A stretch of 39,449 nt of DNA from positions 1-39,449 of the forward strand of contig NZ_QRBE01000021.1 in NCBI RefSeq assembly GCF_003363155.1, given 5' to 3'. The notes beneath the pieces were generated by a model that saw only the letters and a list, made by a program, of their open reading frames with translations, ran no database searches and had not been told where the DNA came from. Numbering within the stretch: the first letter of the stretch is position 1; the number at the start of each line of letters is the position of its first letter. A program made the translations under genes and the position numbers. Source of the stretch: Dyella monticola. GTDB lineage: Bacteria; Pseudomonadota; Gammaproteobacteria; Xanthomonadales; Rhodanobacteraceae. This document shows, piece by piece, positions 1 through 8,496 of the stretch.

Positions 1-3000
1 ACGGCCAGATAGGGATTATTGGCACCACTGCCGTTGCTCACTGCTTGATCCAGTGCATACAGCGCACCTTGCAGCGTGGTCTGCGTGCCGCCGTTGACGA
101 GATCGTAGGTCGGCCCGGTAACTGCGCCGGTACTCGGATCGATCGATGCACCGCCGCCCAGCGCGGTGACCATCGGCTTAAGCTGGCTCACGTTGACCGC
201 ATCCGCGGCGGTGATGCCCGCCTGCAGGCTGACCAACCGGCGCGTGACACCGCTGGCCGCGTTGCCGATCGAGACCGTCATCGGCGTATCGGCCAGGCTG
301 TCGCTGCCGATCGCCACCGATTGTGTGGCCGAGGCGCGCGCGCGCGCCCCCATCGCCGTCGCGTCGGCCACCGTCGCCAGCGACGCCAGACCGATCGCGA
401 TTGCGTCCTGGCCGATGGCATTGGCGACGGCACCGGTGGAGTTGACCTTGACGTAGGGCGTGCCATTGCTGATTTCGCTGCGCAGCTCGTCCACTGCATC
501 GGTCAATTGCGTGAGGTTCACCGCATCGGTGGGCTGGATGCCGGGCGCGACATTGAGGATCTCCACCGGGCTACCCACGCTGCCAAGCACGATCAAGCTC
601 TTGGAGGGATTGCTATAGGTCACCGCCAACAACGTGCCCGTCTTCGGATCAATCAGGCCGCTGTTGTCCCACGTGTTCTGCAGCGCGCTCAGCTGTTGGT
701 TGGTGTCATACAGCTGGCTGCCGTTGATCGCATCCGTGCTCACAGGCGATACCACGCCAGGGGCAACGTTGACGAGCTTGCGTTTGAGCGTGATGTTGCC
801 GAACGAGACCGTGTCATCGACGTCGGCAAGGGAGTTTTTGCCGATCGCTATCGCATTATCGCCCGTTGCATTCGTGTTGCTGCCCAAGGCAATGGCATCG
901 CTGCCGCTGGCCCGGGCGTTCGGGCCGGTGCTGTTGACGGCCAGATACGGGTTTTCCTCGGTGGTCGCTTCGTCCAGTGCGCTGAGCGCCGCTTGGAGGG
1001 TGGTGTATTGATCGCCATTGGCGAAGGTATAGGTGGGGCCGGTCACCGCGCCGGTGCTCGGATCGATCGACGCGCCACCGCCGAACGCCGCCACCATGGG
1101 CTTGAGCTGGTTCACGTTCACCGCGTCTTTGCCTTGCGTGCCCGGCGCGAGGTTCACGATTTGACGTTCGCTGCCCACCGCACCCACGGCAACGGTGTCG
1201 TTGCGCGTGGTGGAGCTGTGCGCGCCCAGCGCCACGGCATTGGAGGAGGCAATCGTCGTCGCGCCAACGCCGATCGCGGTCGAACCGCTAATAGCCGCTG
1301 CAGCTTGACCGATCGCCGTGGCGTCGAAGCTCGCCGTGGCACCTGCACCAATGGCGGTATCGTTTTTATTGCGCGCCTTCGCCGCATCGCCTACGGCAAC
1401 ACTGTTTTGCGCGGAGGCCGCCTCATTGCCAATCGCCACCGTACCCGGATAGCCGGCAGTGGTGCTGGTGCCGATGGCAATGGAGTTGGTGTGGAGTTTG
1501 TTGGTCGGCGGATTGGCATTGACACCGATGGCAATCGCGCCATCGGCGAGCGCCAAGGCGGTTTGGCCAATGGCAATGGCGCCATCCGCGCTGGCATCGG
1601 CGTTACTGCCGATCGCTACCGCTTTATCGCCGGAGGCGTCGGCATCATCGGAACCATTAGCGGGACCTTCGGCTTTGAAGTAGTGCAAGGTTTCGAGCCC
1701 GGCTTCTTCCAACTCCTTGACCTGGTCGCCGATGGCGGTCAACGCGCCATCCAGTGCGTCCAGCGCAGCGCCGACATTGTTCTGCGTGCCACCATTGACC
1801 AGCGGGTAGCTGGGCGCACTCAGCGTGCCATCGGCATTCACCACCGAATTGCCGTCCAAGGCGCTGGCCACGCTATGGGCCGTGCCGTACAACTGACTGC
1901 CGTTCACCGCATCGGTGCTGGTGGACGCGATGATGCCCGGCTCCATGTTCACGATCTTGCGCCGTACTTTGCTGCCGCTCACCGAGATCGTGTTGGCTTC
2001 GGTTGCGGCGGAACTCGCGCCCAAGGCCACGGCATTGGCGGCTGATGCATTGGCGGCGTAACCAAGCGCTACGGAATTGTTAGCCGCCGCAGTCACCGCC
2101 GCCTGCTGTCCAATAGCCGCTGCATATTGGGCACCCGCCGACGCGCCGCTACCGATGGCAGTCGCGTGATCGCCACTGGCCGTTCCTTGGATAGCAATAC
2201 CGTAGCTATTGGAGGCATTCGCACCTGATCCGATGGCGATGGCGTAGGTATCGGTGGCGTTGGCCGCCGTTCCCATCGCCAGAGCTCTATCGGCGTTAGC
2301 TAATGCGCCGCGACCCACCGCCAGTGCACCGTAGCCCGTGGCATTGCCTCCATTGCCTAGAGCCGCTGCAGCGTCACCGGTAGCGTGACAATTTTGACCC
2401 ACCGCTAACGCGGACCAGCCACTGGCGCTTGCGGCAGTCGTGCCGCTACCCAGCGCCACGGAACCATTAGTAGAAGCATTAGCGCTCGTGCCCAAAGCCA
2501 CTGCGTAATCGCCAGTCGTTGTAGCACTATCGCCGATTGCTGCTGAGGAACTACCGGTCGCGCTACAGTCGGAACCCAAAGCCACAGAACCATAGAGTCC
2601 CGACGCATTGGCATTTAGACCAAGCGCCACGCCCTTCGCGTATGACTTCGCGTTATTACCGATCGCTAGACCGCTATAGTCATAATAATTAAGGCCGTCG
2701 GTTGACTGCCTTGTCGCAAACGCGCTGCTTCCGATGGCGATAGCCCCTACTGCATTTGCACCGCTTCCGATCGCAACAGCGTAAGGTGTTCCGGTAGCAC
2801 CGCTTGCACTGGCCGCCGTGCCACCAAGCACCTTGATGTAGGTGTCCTCCAGCGCGGCATTTATGCCGGCCGATTTCGCGCCGGTACCACCCTTGCCTTT
2901 CGCCACACGCACACCTGACGGGTATCGCGTGCCAGATGGCCCGTCGTCTCGCGCCAACGCACGGGCGATATTCTTGGCCAATGCGGCCTGAAGACCGCCC

Positions 3001-3059
3001 GGCATCGTGCGTGCTTGCGACTTGACCTGATTTTGGGAGTGACCGTTGTGCTTTTTCAT
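1..3059 (-). CDS. YadA-like trimeric autotransporter adhesin, partial (C-terminus beyond left edge)
   Basis: An uninterrupted minus-strand frame starts at ATG 3059 and is still open at base 1 (1019 codons). The start has an AAGGA ribosome binding site 9 nt upstream and an in-frame TAA just before it. Residues about 90-350 are Hep/Hag head repeats of the form AVAIGSGANA / SVALGS / ALAVG, each 14-16 residues. After that come at least five neck-like motifs of the type VNxAPG...DAVNxSQL, near 1900-1965, 1115-1175, 730-800, 515-560 and 190-250, separated by further head repeats. A block reading GGGASIDPSTGAVTGPTY occurs twice (about 105-165 and 1030-1090). This is the passenger of a type Vc surface adhesin; the membrane anchor would lie left of the window. 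Oddly, residues 1-75 are hydrophilic and show neither a signal peptide nor the extended signal region usual in this family. Two cysteines (about residues 164 and 224) sit in the head. The family call is firm; host ligand and export route are unknown. Confidence 0.9.
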   Translation of the reverse strand, partial: MKKHNGHSQNQVKSQARTMPGGLQAALAKNIARALARDDGPSGTRYPSGVRVAKGKGGTGAKSAGINAALEDTYIKVLGGTAASASGATGTPYAVAIGSGANAVGAIAIGSSAFATRQSTDGLNYYDYSGLAIGNNAKSYAKGVALGLNANASGLYGSVALGSDCSATGSSSAAIGDSATTTGDYAVALGTSANASTNGSVALGSGTTAASASGWSALAVGQNCHATGDAAAALGNGGNATGYGALAVGRGALANADRALAMGTAANATDTYAIAIGSGANASNSYGIAIQGTASGDHATAIGSGASAGAQYAAAIGQQAAVTAAANNSVALGYAANASAANAVALGASSAATEANTISVSGSKVRRKIVNMEPGIIASTSTDAVNGSQLYGTAHSVASALDGNSVVNADGTLSAPSYPLVNGGTQNNVGAALDALDGALTAIGDQVKELEEAGLETLHYFKAEGPANGSDDADASGDKAVAIGSNADASADGAIAIGQTALALADGAIAIGVNANPPTNKLHTNSIAIGTSTTAGYPGTVAIGNEAASAQNSVAVGDAAKARNKNDTAIGAGATASFDATAIGQAAAAISGSTAIGVGATTIASSNAVALGAHSSTTRNDTVAVGAVGSERQIVNLAPGTQGKDAVNVNQLKPMVAAFGGGASIDPSTGAVTGPTYTFANGDQYTTLQAALSALDEATTEENPYLAVNSTGPNARASGSDAIALGSNTNATGDNAIAIGKNSLADVDDTVSFGNITLKRKLVNVAPGVVSPVSTDAINGSQLYDTNQQLSALQNTWDNSGLIDPKTGTLLAVTYSNPSKSLIVLGSVGSPVEILNVAPGIQPTDAVNLTQLTDAVDELRSEISNGTPYVKVNSTGAVANAIGQDAIAIGLASLATVADATAMGARARASATQSVAIGSDSLADTPMTVSIGNAASGVTRRLVSLQAGITAADAVNVSQLKPMVTALGGGASIDPSTGAVTGPTYDLVNGGTQTTLQGALYALDQAVSNGSGANNPYLA

Positions 3060-3629
3060 GGCGACGCGTCCTTATCAGCAATTGGCAAGGAATGGGGGTT
3101 TGCGCCACGCAGACGCGTGTCATCCCAACGTTGCATCGACACGCTACGTTTTTGAAAAACAGTCACGCACTCGGCACCGGCGCTACTTAGCGTGTGCGCG
3201 CGCTTTTACATGGCGGAATGTCGAGGGGTTTCTCCAGCGCAGCAGGCGGTACCCGGCACATCGCGGTCGAGAGAAATTAAGCGCTGGCGAAACGATGCAG
3301 CAATCGGTCGACGGAATCCCTCCGTAAAGCAAACGCGCGAAACGCACCGTCCTTCGCCACGTGCTATCACCGTAGCAAGGCGGTCTAAGTGTCGCTAAGC
3401 ATGTTGCTGCCCGATGAAACGAGGGCTGTGACTTACAAGCTGAAACGGATGACGCGGTCTACTATCAGCGCTGCCGTACGCATCCCGAAGGGTGGTCGGC
3501 ACCGCTGAGCGTGGCATGGGCACCGTTAATTCTCAGTGTAGACAAGGGCAAGTGTTGATTAATCGCATGCGCAAAAAATCACAAGATGAATGCACGCGTG
3601 ATCGCACCGTCGCCACGCTCTGCGCGCAG
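3060..3629. other. 570-bp intergenic region, no gene seen
   Basis: This stretch separates the adhesin start from the 3' end of the RcsB-like regulator. The reading frames here are short, lack good ribosome binding sites and have no recognisable protein content. It must hold the adhesin promoter on the minus strand, but I could not identify a convincing -35/-10 pair. The length is unusual for this compact genome and leaves room for regulatory binding sites or a small RNA, neither of which I can demonstrate. Confidence 0.5.
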
Positions 3630-4328
3630 CTAATCCTGCTGCCCCTCATCGGCCGCCGCGCCCTGTTGCGATGATGCAGCCACAATGCCGTGCTCCATTG
3701 CATAACGCAGCAGATCCACATCCCGTTCGATACCCAGCTTTTGCATGGCGCGCACTTTCTGGGTGCTGATGGTCTTTTTGCTGCGGTTTAGGCGCTCTGC
3801 AATCTCGTTGATCGTCAGGCCGCCGGCATAAAGCCGGAGCACTTCAAGTTCGCGTTTGCTCAAAGGCTGCGGCGCATTGCCGTTGCGACCGTTCAGATCG
3901 CGCATGCGCACGGTTTTCTGGACGGTCGGCGAATAGTAGGTGCCGCCTGTTGCCGCCGCATGGATGGCAGGAATCAGATAGCTCACCGCATCGGCTTTGC
4001 TGACCACGCAGGAGATACCCAGGTTTTGCAGCGCGCCGAGCACGGCCGGGTTGTCCAGCATCGTAAATACCACCAGTTTCACCGCGGGGTAGCGGCGCCG
4101 GATCAGCGAAAACAGCGCAATGCCGTCGCCATGTTCGTTGCCTGGCATGGAATAGTCGGAAACGAGCACATCGCAGCAGTCCGTATCGAGGAGGCCGAAT
4201 AGCTCGGTCGAATTGGCCGCCGTGCCGGTCAATTGAAAGGTACCCACCGAAGACAGGCCGTGGTGAATCCCGGCGATCATTGCTGGATGATCGTCCGCGA
4301 GGACCACTCTTAAGGAAAACCCTTGCAT
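3630..4328 (-). CDS. RcsB-like response regulator (REC-LuxR HTH)
   Basis: A 232-residue two-component response regulator. The N-terminal receiver domain has the acidic pocket ADDHP (D12, D13) and the phospho-acceptor D58 in the motif SDYSMPG. The C-terminal LuxR/NarL helix-turn-helix (about residues 155-210) reads LSKRELEVLRLYAGG...NRSKKTIS. The SMPG...GDGI pattern after the phospho-Asp and the KTIS...MQKLGIE helix resemble enterobacterial RcsB more than NarL. I chose the ATG at 4328 because AAAGG lies 6 nt upstream; a longer frame to 4448 adds 40 residues with no domain content. No histidine kinase is adjacent, so the partner is unknown. Its position beside the adhesin suggests it may control surface adhesion, as RcsB-type regulators control envelope genes elsewhere. 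That is inference. The 225 bp to the divergent DUF4139 gene probably hold both promoters. Confidence 0.85.
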   Translation of the reverse strand: MQGFSLRVVLADDHPAMIAGIHHGLSSVGTFQLTGTAANSTELFGLLDTDCCDVLVSDYSMPGNEHGDGIALFSLIRRRYPAVKLVVFTMLDNPAVLGALQNLGISCVVSKADAVSYLIPAIHAAATGGTYYSPTVQKTVRMRDLNGRNGNAPQPLSKRELEVLRLYAGGLTINEIAERLNRSKKTISTQKVRAMQKLGIERDVDLLRYAMEHGIVAASSQQGAAADEGQQD

Positions 4329-4553
4329 TTGCGGCCTTTGGACCCGTTGCGCATTCAACAGCATCCCACCACAACCCGATGCAGGCGGCTGGCACCAGCG
4401 AACGGGAACGGCGCCGATCATAGGCCAGTTTGCTCGCACTTGCAGCACGACCGGCCACGCCCCTGAAGCGTGCGAGAACGGCCGGCTGCGAGCACGCGGC
4501 CCGGCCCGTTATGATCGGCCTCTGTCATTCGCCGTTCGCCAAAGGAGTGCGCC

Positions 4554-6011
4554 ATGCTGATCCGACACCGAATCGTTGCAAGCACTGTCATGGCCATGGC
4601 ATGCAGCACGTCTTTGGCGGGGGTGGCCGATGGCCCGTCGATGACGCTGTACCGCAGCGACAGCCCTTCCTTGTACGCCAGCAGCGGCGGCGGGAATGCC
4701 GACGACGGCTACGCCGTGATACGCGAGCAACGCGACGTCATCTTGCAAGCCGGCGTGCATGACCTGGTGTTGGGTGATCTGCCCAATCATCTGGATGCCG
4801 AAGCGATGGCGCTGGGTTTTCCGGGCGGAGAGGCAAAGGTCATTTCACAGCGCTTGCTGCTTGGCCAAGGTCCCAATGCGGCGTTGACCGGCCTTACCGG
4901 CAGCACCATCAGCGTGCTCGGCGATAACGGGCAACCGCTGGCCAATGGCACCCTGTTGCGCGCGGGCGAAGATGGCTTGGTCGTGCGCGGCAGCAACGGC
5001 ACCACCTTGATTCGGCAATACGCCGCCGTGAATACGGAAGGCGGCCATTTCCCCACCGGTTCGAGCTTGAGCTTGCGCGTGGATGCGTCGCGGAGCGGGC
5101 ACGCCGACGCGGTGCTCAGTTATCCCACCTCCGGTATCGGCTGGCGCGCGGCGTATGTCGCAACGCTGCAGCCGGGCAATGCATGCAGCATGCAATTCGA
5201 ATCGCGCGCCAGCATCGCCAACCGCAGCGGTCGCGATTGGCAGGCCATCAACCTGACGCTGATCGCCGGCGAGCCGAACTTCGCCAAGGCCTCAGCGCCA
5301 CGCCCCATGATGATGCGCGTGATGGCCGCACCTGCAGCAGCCGAGGCGATGCCCGAACAATCGGCCGTAGGCGACTATCGCAGCTACACGCTGCCCGCAC
5401 CGGTCGACCTGCCCGATGGCAGCATCAGCCAAGTACCGCTTTATGCCGCTCGCACGATGAACTGCGAACGCACGGCGCTGTATGAGAACGGTGGCGGCTG
5501 GATGCCGCCGCAGCCCATGATCAACGATGCGTTCAATACCGATAACAACACCAGCATCATCAGTACGCTGGGCTTCAAGGCCTTCGACAGCCTGCCCGCC
5601 GGTTACTTGCGCGTATTGACCGCCGATCGCAACGGCGTGCCCCAGTTCATCGGTGAGGGGCGCATCAATGACACGCCCAAAGGCAGCGATGCCACGATCA
5701 CCCTGGGCACTGCCTTCGACTTGCGCGGCCAGCGTGCGCGCACTCAGTTCCACGTAGACAGAAGCGGTCGCACGATGGACGAAGCCTTCCGCATCACGCT
5801 CACCAACGCCGGCCAGAGCGCGCGCACCGTGACGGTGCGCGAACATCCCAATCGCTGGCGCCAATGGACGCTCACTTCGTCCAGCGTCAAACCCGCCAAA
5901 CAAACCACGGACACGCTGGACTTCAAGGTCGACGTGCCTGCCAACGGCAACGCCGTGCTCGACTACGCTGTGCATTACACCTGGACGGCTGACGACCAGC
6001 CGCAATCCTGA
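4554..6011 (+). CDS. DUF4139 domain-containing secreted protein
   Basis: A 485-residue protein with an N-terminal signal peptide (basic start LIRHR, hydrophobic run, probable cleavage near SLAG). The rest matches the DUF4139 layout: an N-terminal beta-rich part (VILQAGVHDLVLGDLP), then the hallmark segment YPTSGIGWRAAY at about residues 187-198, and a C-terminal beta domain with TVTVREHPN and a final DYAVHYTW strand. DUF4139 proteins are widespread and their biochemical role is not established; this copy is probably periplasmic or surface-exposed. An AAAGGAG ribosome binding site 6 nt before ATG 4554 fixes the start. A -10-like TATGAT lies at 4510-4515 without a clear -35. The isomerase gene follows after 19 nt and may be cotranscribed, but no functional link is evident. 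Confidence 0.85.
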   Translation: MLIRHRIVASTVMAMACSTSLAGVADGPSMTLYRSDSPSLYASSGGGNADDGYAVIREQRDVILQAGVHDLVLGDLPNHLDAEAMALGFPGGEAKVISQRLLLGQGPNAALTGLTGSTISVLGDNGQPLANGTLLRAGEDGLVVRGSNGTTLIRQYAAVNTEGGHFPTGSSLSLRVDASRSGHADAVLSYPTSGIGWRAAYVATLQPGNACSMQFESRASIANRSGRDWQAINLTLIAGEPNFAKASAPRPMMMRVMAAPAAAEAMPEQSAVGDYRSYTLPAPVDLPDGSISQVPLYAARTMNCERTALYENGGGWMPPQPMINDAFNTDNNTSIISTLGFKAFDSLPAGYLRVLTADRNGVPQFIGEGRINDTPKGSDATITLGTAFDLRGQRARTQFHVDRSGRTMDEAFRITLTNAGQSARTVTVREHPNRWRQWTLTSSSVKPAKQTTDTLDFKVDVPANGNAVLDYAVHYTWTADDQPQS

Positions 6012-6030
6012 TCACTCCACTGGACTTGTC

Positions 6031-6789
6031 ATGCTCACTATCACCCAACACGACGCCGTGATTGACATTCAATTTGCGCGCCCGCCAGTCAATGCGTTGA
6101 ACATCAATCTACTGCGCGCCTTGCAAACGGCCTTGACGGATGCCGTACACACGGGTGCGCGCGGCATCGTGCTATCCGGTGCGCAGGGCATGTTTTCCGC
6201 AGGCGTGGACGTGCCTGCGCTGCTTGCGTGCGATCGCGCGGGTGTGCGCGAATTCTGGCGCGAGTTTTTCGTCACCTGTGCCACGCTCGCACGTCTGCCG
6301 GTACCGGTTGCTGCGGCCATTACGGGACACAGCCCTGCCGGCGGCGCGGTGCTTTCGCTGTTCTGCGATTACCGTGTGATGGCGCAAGGCCCCTATCGCA
6401 TCGGCTTGAACGAAGTGCAGGTGGGCTTGATTGCACCCGATTGCATACAGATGGCGTTGCGTCGTGTGGTGGGCGCATATCGGGCCGAACGCCTGCTTGT
6501 TTCCGGTGCACTGATCGACGCCGAACAGGCGCTGGCGTTTGGATTTGTCGATGAATTGACGACCGTGGAGCAGGTGACCACACGCGCCCTGCATTGGTTG
6601 AACGAAACGCTCGCCCTTCCTGCGCATGCAATGTCGGGTACGCGTCAGATCGCACGTGCGGATCTCATCGCCGCCTATGCCGATGTGGATGCGTTGCCGA
6701 TCGATACATTCGTGGATGCGTTCTATCATCCCCAAACGCAAGCGACCTTGCAGGCGCTGGTGGCGCGGCTGAAGAGCAAAGCGAAGTAG
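6031..6789 (+). CDS. Delta3,Delta2-enoyl-CoA isomerase-like crotonase family protein
   Basis: A 252-residue crotonase-fold protein. The oxyanion-hole region reads FSAGVDVPAL and HSPAGGAVLSLFCDYR, and the catalytic segment is IGLNEVQVGLIAP. That last segment resembles the animal mitochondrial enoyl-CoA isomerase ECI1 (GLNETQLGIIAP), where the single Glu shifts the double bond of 3-enoyl-CoA. The Gly-rich PGxGGTQRL segment of true hydratases is missing, as is the first hydratase Glu (AGG instead of GME). I therefore read it as an isomerase that feeds unsaturated fatty acids into beta-oxidation. The assignment rests on motif resemblance; another crotonase activity is possible. It lies 19 nt after the DUF4139 gene and converges on the sulfurtransferase gene across a short hairpin. 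Confidence 0.8.
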   Translation: MLTITQHDAVIDIQFARPPVNALNINLLRALQTALTDAVHTGARGIVLSGAQGMFSAGVDVPALLACDRAGVREFWREFFVTCATLARLPVPVAAAITGHSPAGGAVLSLFCDYRVMAQGPYRIGLNEVQVGLIAPDCIQMALRRVVGAYRAERLLVSGALIDAEQALAFGFVDELTTVEQVTTRALHWLNETLALPAHAMSGTRQIARADLIAAYADVDALPIDTFVDAFYHPQTQATLQALVARLKSKAK

Positions 6790-6800
6790 CAGCACTTATG

Positions 6801-6824
6801 CCCTCTTCCCTTCAGGGAGGGGGC
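6801..6824. terminator. GC-rich hairpin at a convergent junction
   Basis: A CCCTCTTCCC arm, a TTCA loop and a GGGAGGGGG arm lie between the convergent isomerase and sulfurtransferase genes. Two or three G-T pairs are needed to complete the stem and no T-run follows. It looks like a weak bidirectional terminator and shares its CCCTC/GAGGG design with hairpins at 10396 and 31167. Confidence 0.45.
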
Positions 6825-6830
6825 GCGTGG

Positions 6831-7673
6831 CTAGCCCTTCGCGATGGGGCGCGATGTGTCGCTGATCCAACCACTCCACGAGGGCGCATACACGCGTGAG
6901 CCGGGCATCCCTGCATGCTCCATCGCCAGCACGTTGTGGCATGCGGTGACGCCCGAGCCGCACATGTGCACGATCTGCTCGGGTGCGTGATCGCCGATCA
7001 CGGCATGAAATTCCTGCCGCAATTCGGCGGGCGACTTGAAACGACCATCGGCTTGCAGGTTATCGGTAAACGGACGGTTCACCGCGCCGGGTATGTGTCC
7101 TGCCGCGCGATCGATCGGCTCCACGTCACCGCGATAGCGCAGTGTTGCGCGCGCATCGATCAACAGGTCGCCGTGCAAACCGGCGACAACGGCGTGATCG
7201 AGCACCACTTGGCTGCTTTCATAGTGCATGCTGACCTGCGTCGGCAGCCGTTGCACGGTCGCCTGCGATACCGGCAGCTTGGCCGCTTTCCACGCCGCCA
7301 AACCGCCATCGAGCACAGCGGCCTCGCGTACGCCGCACAAGCGCAGCAACCACCATAAACGCACCGCCGCCAACGCGCCGTTGCTCGCGTCGTAGCTCAC
7401 CACCTGCAAACCCGGCCGCCAGCCCCAGCGTCCAAGCACAGCAGAAAAATGGGCTTCCGATGGCAGCGGATGACGCCCAAAACCCAGCGATTCGCGACTG
7501 AGATCGGAGAGATCGCGATCCAGATGCGCGAAGACGGCGCCGGGAATATGTTCGCTGTTGTATTCGCGCTCGCCTTTTTGTGTATCGGCCAGATCATGTC
7601 GGCAATCGACAATCAGCACACCATCGGGTGGCAGCGCGGCGAGTTCTTCGGCAGTGATCAGGGTGCTTTTCAT
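6831..7673 (-). CDS. sseA: 3-mercaptopyruvate sulfurtransferase (tandem rhodanese)
   Basis: A 280-residue protein with two rhodanese domains, the usual length for this family. The N-terminal domain (about 1-135) is inactive and structural, with EHIPGAVF and LDGGLAAWK. The C-terminal domain (about 155-280) has GHIPGAVN and the active-site loop CGSGVTAC with the catalytic Cys at 238. The CGSGVTA loop is typical of 3-mercaptopyruvate sulfurtransferases, whereas thiosulfate sulfurtransferases usually have CRKGVT, so 3-mercaptopyruvate is the likely donor; specificity was not tested. The protein would act in the cytoplasm in cysteine and sulfane sulfur metabolism. It is the last gene of a three-gene minus-strand unit; its ATG overlaps the stop of the Nudix gene by 4 nt, so translational coupling is likely. 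Confidence 0.88.
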   Translation of the reverse strand: MKSTLITAEELAALPPDGVLIVDCRHDLADTQKGEREYNSEHIPGAVFAHLDRDLSDLSRESLGFGRHPLPSEAHFSAVLGRWGWRPGLQVVSYDASNGALAAVRLWWLLRLCGVREAAVLDGGLAAWKAAKLPVSQATVQRLPTQVSMHYESSQVVLDHAVVAGLHGDLLIDARATLRYRGDVEPIDRAAGHIPGAVNRPFTDNLQADGRFKSPAELRQEFHAVIGDHAPEQIVHMCGSGVTACHNVLAMEHAGMPGSRVYAPSWSGWISDTSRPIAKG

Positions 7674-8254
7674 GGGTGCTCCATCTTCTGCAGCAGATTG
7701 TGCACGATGGCGGCCGTCGCGCCCCAGATACGATGGCCTCCGTACTGGAATTCTACCATTTCGCGTCGATGGCCGCGGTAATCCATCACGTAGCGCTTGA
7801 GGTTTTCCGGTTCAAGCAAGAAGGTCAGCGGTACCTCGAACACTTCGGCCACTTCATCGGGTGCGGGATGAAACGTGGCTTCGGTGGCGATCTGCGCCAC
7901 CACCGGCGTAATGCAAAAACCACTGATGGTTTCAAAGCAATCCAGGTAACCCAGCGGAGTGACCAGCGAGCGATCAAGGCCGATCTCTTCTTCGCTTTCG
8001 CGCAGCGCCGTGGTGAGCGCGTTGGCATCGGAGGCATCGACGCTGCCGCCAGGAAATGCAACCTGTCCCGCATGAGAACTCAAATGATCCGTACGCAGCG
8101 TGAAAACCACGCGTTCGTCGCGCAGGCCGATCAGCACGGCGGCAGGTCTGCACTCAGTGTGGCCGATCAGCTCGGTCATGACGTCGTGATTCCAACCAGG
8201 GGCGGTCGGCGGCTGCGACAAAGGGCGCAAGGCGCGCAGCAGCGCCTCCATCAT
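7670..8254 (-). CDS. nudL: CoA pyrophosphatase-type Nudix hydrolase
   Basis: A 194-residue Nudix protein. Residues about 57-95 carry the extra signature of the CoA-cleaving subgroup (LSSHAGQVAFPGG) directly followed by the Nudix box, GGSVD...ALRESEEEIGL, with its Mg-binding glutamates. Members of this subgroup (E. coli NudL/YeaB, peroxisomal NUDT7) hydrolyse CoA and acyl-CoAs to 3',5'-ADP and 4'-phosphopantetheine. The gene overlaps its neighbours on both sides by 4 nt (DUF1289 upstream, sulfurtransferase downstream), which indicates a single operon. Substrate assignment follows from the signature and is not proven by sequence alone. Confidence 0.88.
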   Translation of the reverse strand: MMEALLRALRPLSQPPTAPGWNHDVMTELIGHTECRPAAVLIGLRDERVVFTLRTDHLSSHAGQVAFPGGSVDASDANALTTALRESEEEIGLDRSLVTPLGYLDCFETISGFCITPVVAQIATEATFHPAPDEVAEVFEVPLTFLLEPENLKRYVMDYRGHRREMVEFQYGGHRIWGATAAIVHNLLQKMEHP

Positions 8255-8442
8255 GCCGGTTCGCGCGCGGGCAGCACCGCGTCCATGTAATGTGAACGCT
8301 CGGCGTCGCTCATGCTTCGCCAGCGGGCGATTTCATCGCCGGTGCGATAGCAGCCTTCGCAATAGCCGCGCGCATCCAGCCGGCAGATGCCGACACATGG
8401 ACTCAAAATGGCTGGAATGGGAAGCGGGGAATTGTTCGACAT
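8251..8442 (-). CDS. DUF1289 domain-containing small Cys-rich protein
   Basis: A 63-residue protein with the DUF1289 layout: SPCVGICRLDARGYCEGCYRT, giving four cysteines in the order CxxxC...CxxC, then EIARWRSMSDAER. The cysteines suggest metal or Fe-S binding, but the function of this family is not established. It is the first gene of the operon with the Nudix and sulfurtransferase genes and its stop overlaps the Nudix ATG by 4 nt. The length is typical for the family. Confidence 0.85.
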   Translation of the reverse strand: MSNNSPLPIPAILSPCVGICRLDARGYCEGCYRTGDEIARWRSMSDAERSHYMDAVLPAREPA

Positions 8443-8496
8443 GCGCCCGACATGCTAATGCAAGCCGGGAACCGCGAACAGGGAACCGTGCCGGCT

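Noticed and set aside
45-2045. A 666-codon open frame on the plus strand, rich in Arg, His and Gly
   Set aside because: It lies opposite the adhesin. Its translation is a low-complexity mirror of the Hep/Hag repeats, while the minus frame gives clear YadA head and neck motifs over more than 3 kb.
2689-3123. A minus-strand frame starting upstream of the adhesin ATG
   Set aside because: It is frame-shifted relative to the adhesin, its protein is Cys/Arg-rich without domain content, and it does not supply a signal peptide.
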